Assembly: GCA_938008925.1 (NCBI GenBank)
Contig: CALLIQ010000528.1
Location: 1 to 6,549, forward strand
DNA from: an uncultured Acidimicrobiales bacterium
GTDB lineage: Bacteria > Actinomycetota > Acidimicrobiia > Acidimicrobiales > SZUA-35
Length of the DNA stretch: 6,549 nt
Direction: 5' to 3'
Shown: one piece after another, positions 5,838 through 6,549 of the stretch
How positions within the stretch are numbered: the stretch's first letter is position 1
Layout: every line of letters starts with the position of its first letter
Translations under genes and position numbers: made by a program
The notes under the pieces: model-generated
Database searches by the model: none
Told to the model about the DNA's origin: nothing
Seen by the model: the letters and a program-made list of their open reading frames with translations, nothing else

Positions 5838-6549
5838 TCAGCGGATGCCCGACGCCTGTGGATCGGCAGCGATGGCCGCGCCCGCCCAGGCGCGGGGCGT
5901 GGCGCCGAAGTGGCGTTTGAACTCACGGCTGAACTGCGACGGACTGGCGTAGCCGACTCGACTCGCAGCCGCCGAGATCGACGCGCCATTGGCGATGAGC
6001 ATGGCGGCATCGTTCAGGCGGAGTGCCTTGATGTACCGGAGCGGCGACATGGCCGTCGCCGCCCGGAAGTGACGGTCGAATGCGGCGCGGCTCATCCCTG
6101 CTCGCTCCGCGAGATCTTCGACGGCCAGCGCCTGGTCGAGGTTGTTGCGCATGTAGGTGAGGACAGGAGCGAGGTGGTCGGTCGGGGCGCCGAGCGTGTC
6201 CCAGATGGCCGAGCCGGTCGGCCCTTCGATGATTGCGTAGAGCAGCTCGCGCAGGCGGCCGCGAGCGAGAAGGTCGAGAGCAGCCGGGTCGTCGAGGAGT
6301 TCGAGCAGGCGCACCAGGGCACCTGTGAACGCAGCGTCCCACGGAGCGACCATCGGCCCGGTGGGGCTCGAGGCGGAGTTTTGCGGCTGAACAGAGCTTG
6401 GAGGTCGACTCTTCGTCGCTCGGTATTGGATGAGCAGCTCGGTCATGGGCCTCGTGTCGAGGTCGATGAGCACGCCGAGCACGGGCGCATCGACGGTCGC
6501 CCCGGGCACCTCCGCCTCGATCGGGGTCGGCATCGTGGTGCACAGGTAG
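5838..6549 (-). CDS. AraC-family transcriptional regulator, partial (N-terminus beyond right edge)
   Basis: DNA-binding regulator with an AraC/XylS C-terminal domain. Counting from the Met at 6533, the first helix-turn-helix is about 138-157 (VEDLAERAGMSRAAFDRHFR) and the second about 185-209, ending in the signature VGYASPSQFSREFKRHFGAT (193-212) followed by PRAW. The upstream part (PIEAEVPGATVDAPVLGVLI and on) matches the end of an AraC_N (PF06719-like) effector-binding domain, where relatives carry a tyr-leu-val/cys-thr stretch before it. The frame stays open past Met 6533 to the window end and reads YLCTT just before it, which fits that domain, so the Met is probably internal and perhaps 70-80 residues lie outside. 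A Pro/Ser-rich linker (about 41-62) with somewhat lower GC separates the lobes. The gene converges on the crotonase, with 8 bases between stops; its target is more likely on its far side. Effector unknown. Confidence 0.93.
   Translation of the reverse strand, partial: YLCTTMPTPIEAEVPGATVDAPVLGVLIDLDTRPMTELLIQYRATKSRPPSSVQPQNSASSPTGPMVAPWDAAFTGALVRLLELLDDPAALDLLARGRLRELLYAIIEGPTGSAIWDTLGAPTDHLAPVLTYMRNNLDQALAVEDLAERAGMSRAAFDRHFRAATAMSPLRYIKALRLNDAAMLIANGASISAAASRVGYASPSQFSREFKRHFGATPRAWAGAAIAADPQASGIR

Noticed and set aside
6531..6533. ATG at 6533 as the true start of the AraC gene
   Set aside because: The frame stays open to the window edge with AraC_N-like residues (YLCTT) before the Met, and starting there would leave a broken effector domain.

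Overview
The window is a dense, GC-rich stretch of bacterial chromosome (roughly two thirds G+C by eye, with strong third-position G/C) that holds six protein-coding genes and almost no spacer DNA. GTG starts, a leaderless-looking promoter and the style of the proteins suggest an actinobacterium. An Acidimicrobiia or Ilumatobacter-type marine or soil lineage is my guess; no rRNA or other marker is present to prove it. I see no tRNA, rRNA, CRISPR array, insertion sequence, integrase or attachment site.

Layout. Positions 1-4072 are a minus-strand operon of three tightly spaced genes, read right to left. First is an RlmI-like SAM-dependent methyltransferase (4072-3074). After 18 bases comes a 741-residue APC-superfamily permease with a long cytosolic tail made of a PTS-EIIA-like domain, a TrkA-C/RCK-C-like domain and a pentapeptide-repeat end (3055-830). 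After 10 bases comes a choline/ecdysteroid-kinase-like phosphotransferase, cut by the left edge (819-1). An 81-base divergent spacer (4073-4153) carries candidate promoters for both directions. On the plus strand follow a protein made of two DUF1330-type domains (4154-4969) and, 74 bases on, a crotonase-fold enoyl-CoA hydratase/isomerase-like enzyme (5044-5829). An AraC-family regulator (6549-5838, minus) converges on it with only 8 bases between the stop codons, and its N-terminus lies beyond the right edge.

How the genes may work together. The minus-strand operon joins an RNA-modification-type enzyme, a transporter that looks regulated through its tail, and a small-molecule kinase. Uptake and phosphorylation of one substrate is a possible link between the last two, but nothing in the sequence identifies that substrate. 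The crotonase points to acyl-CoA metabolism. The AraC gene probably serves a target outside the window.

I find no clearly new multi-gene system. The points most worth a second look are the loss of the phosphorylatable His in the permease's EIIA-like domain, the 15-bp repeat array encoding its tail, the internally duplicated DUF1330 protein, and the crotonase that lacks both hydratase glutamates but keeps an isomerase-type one.
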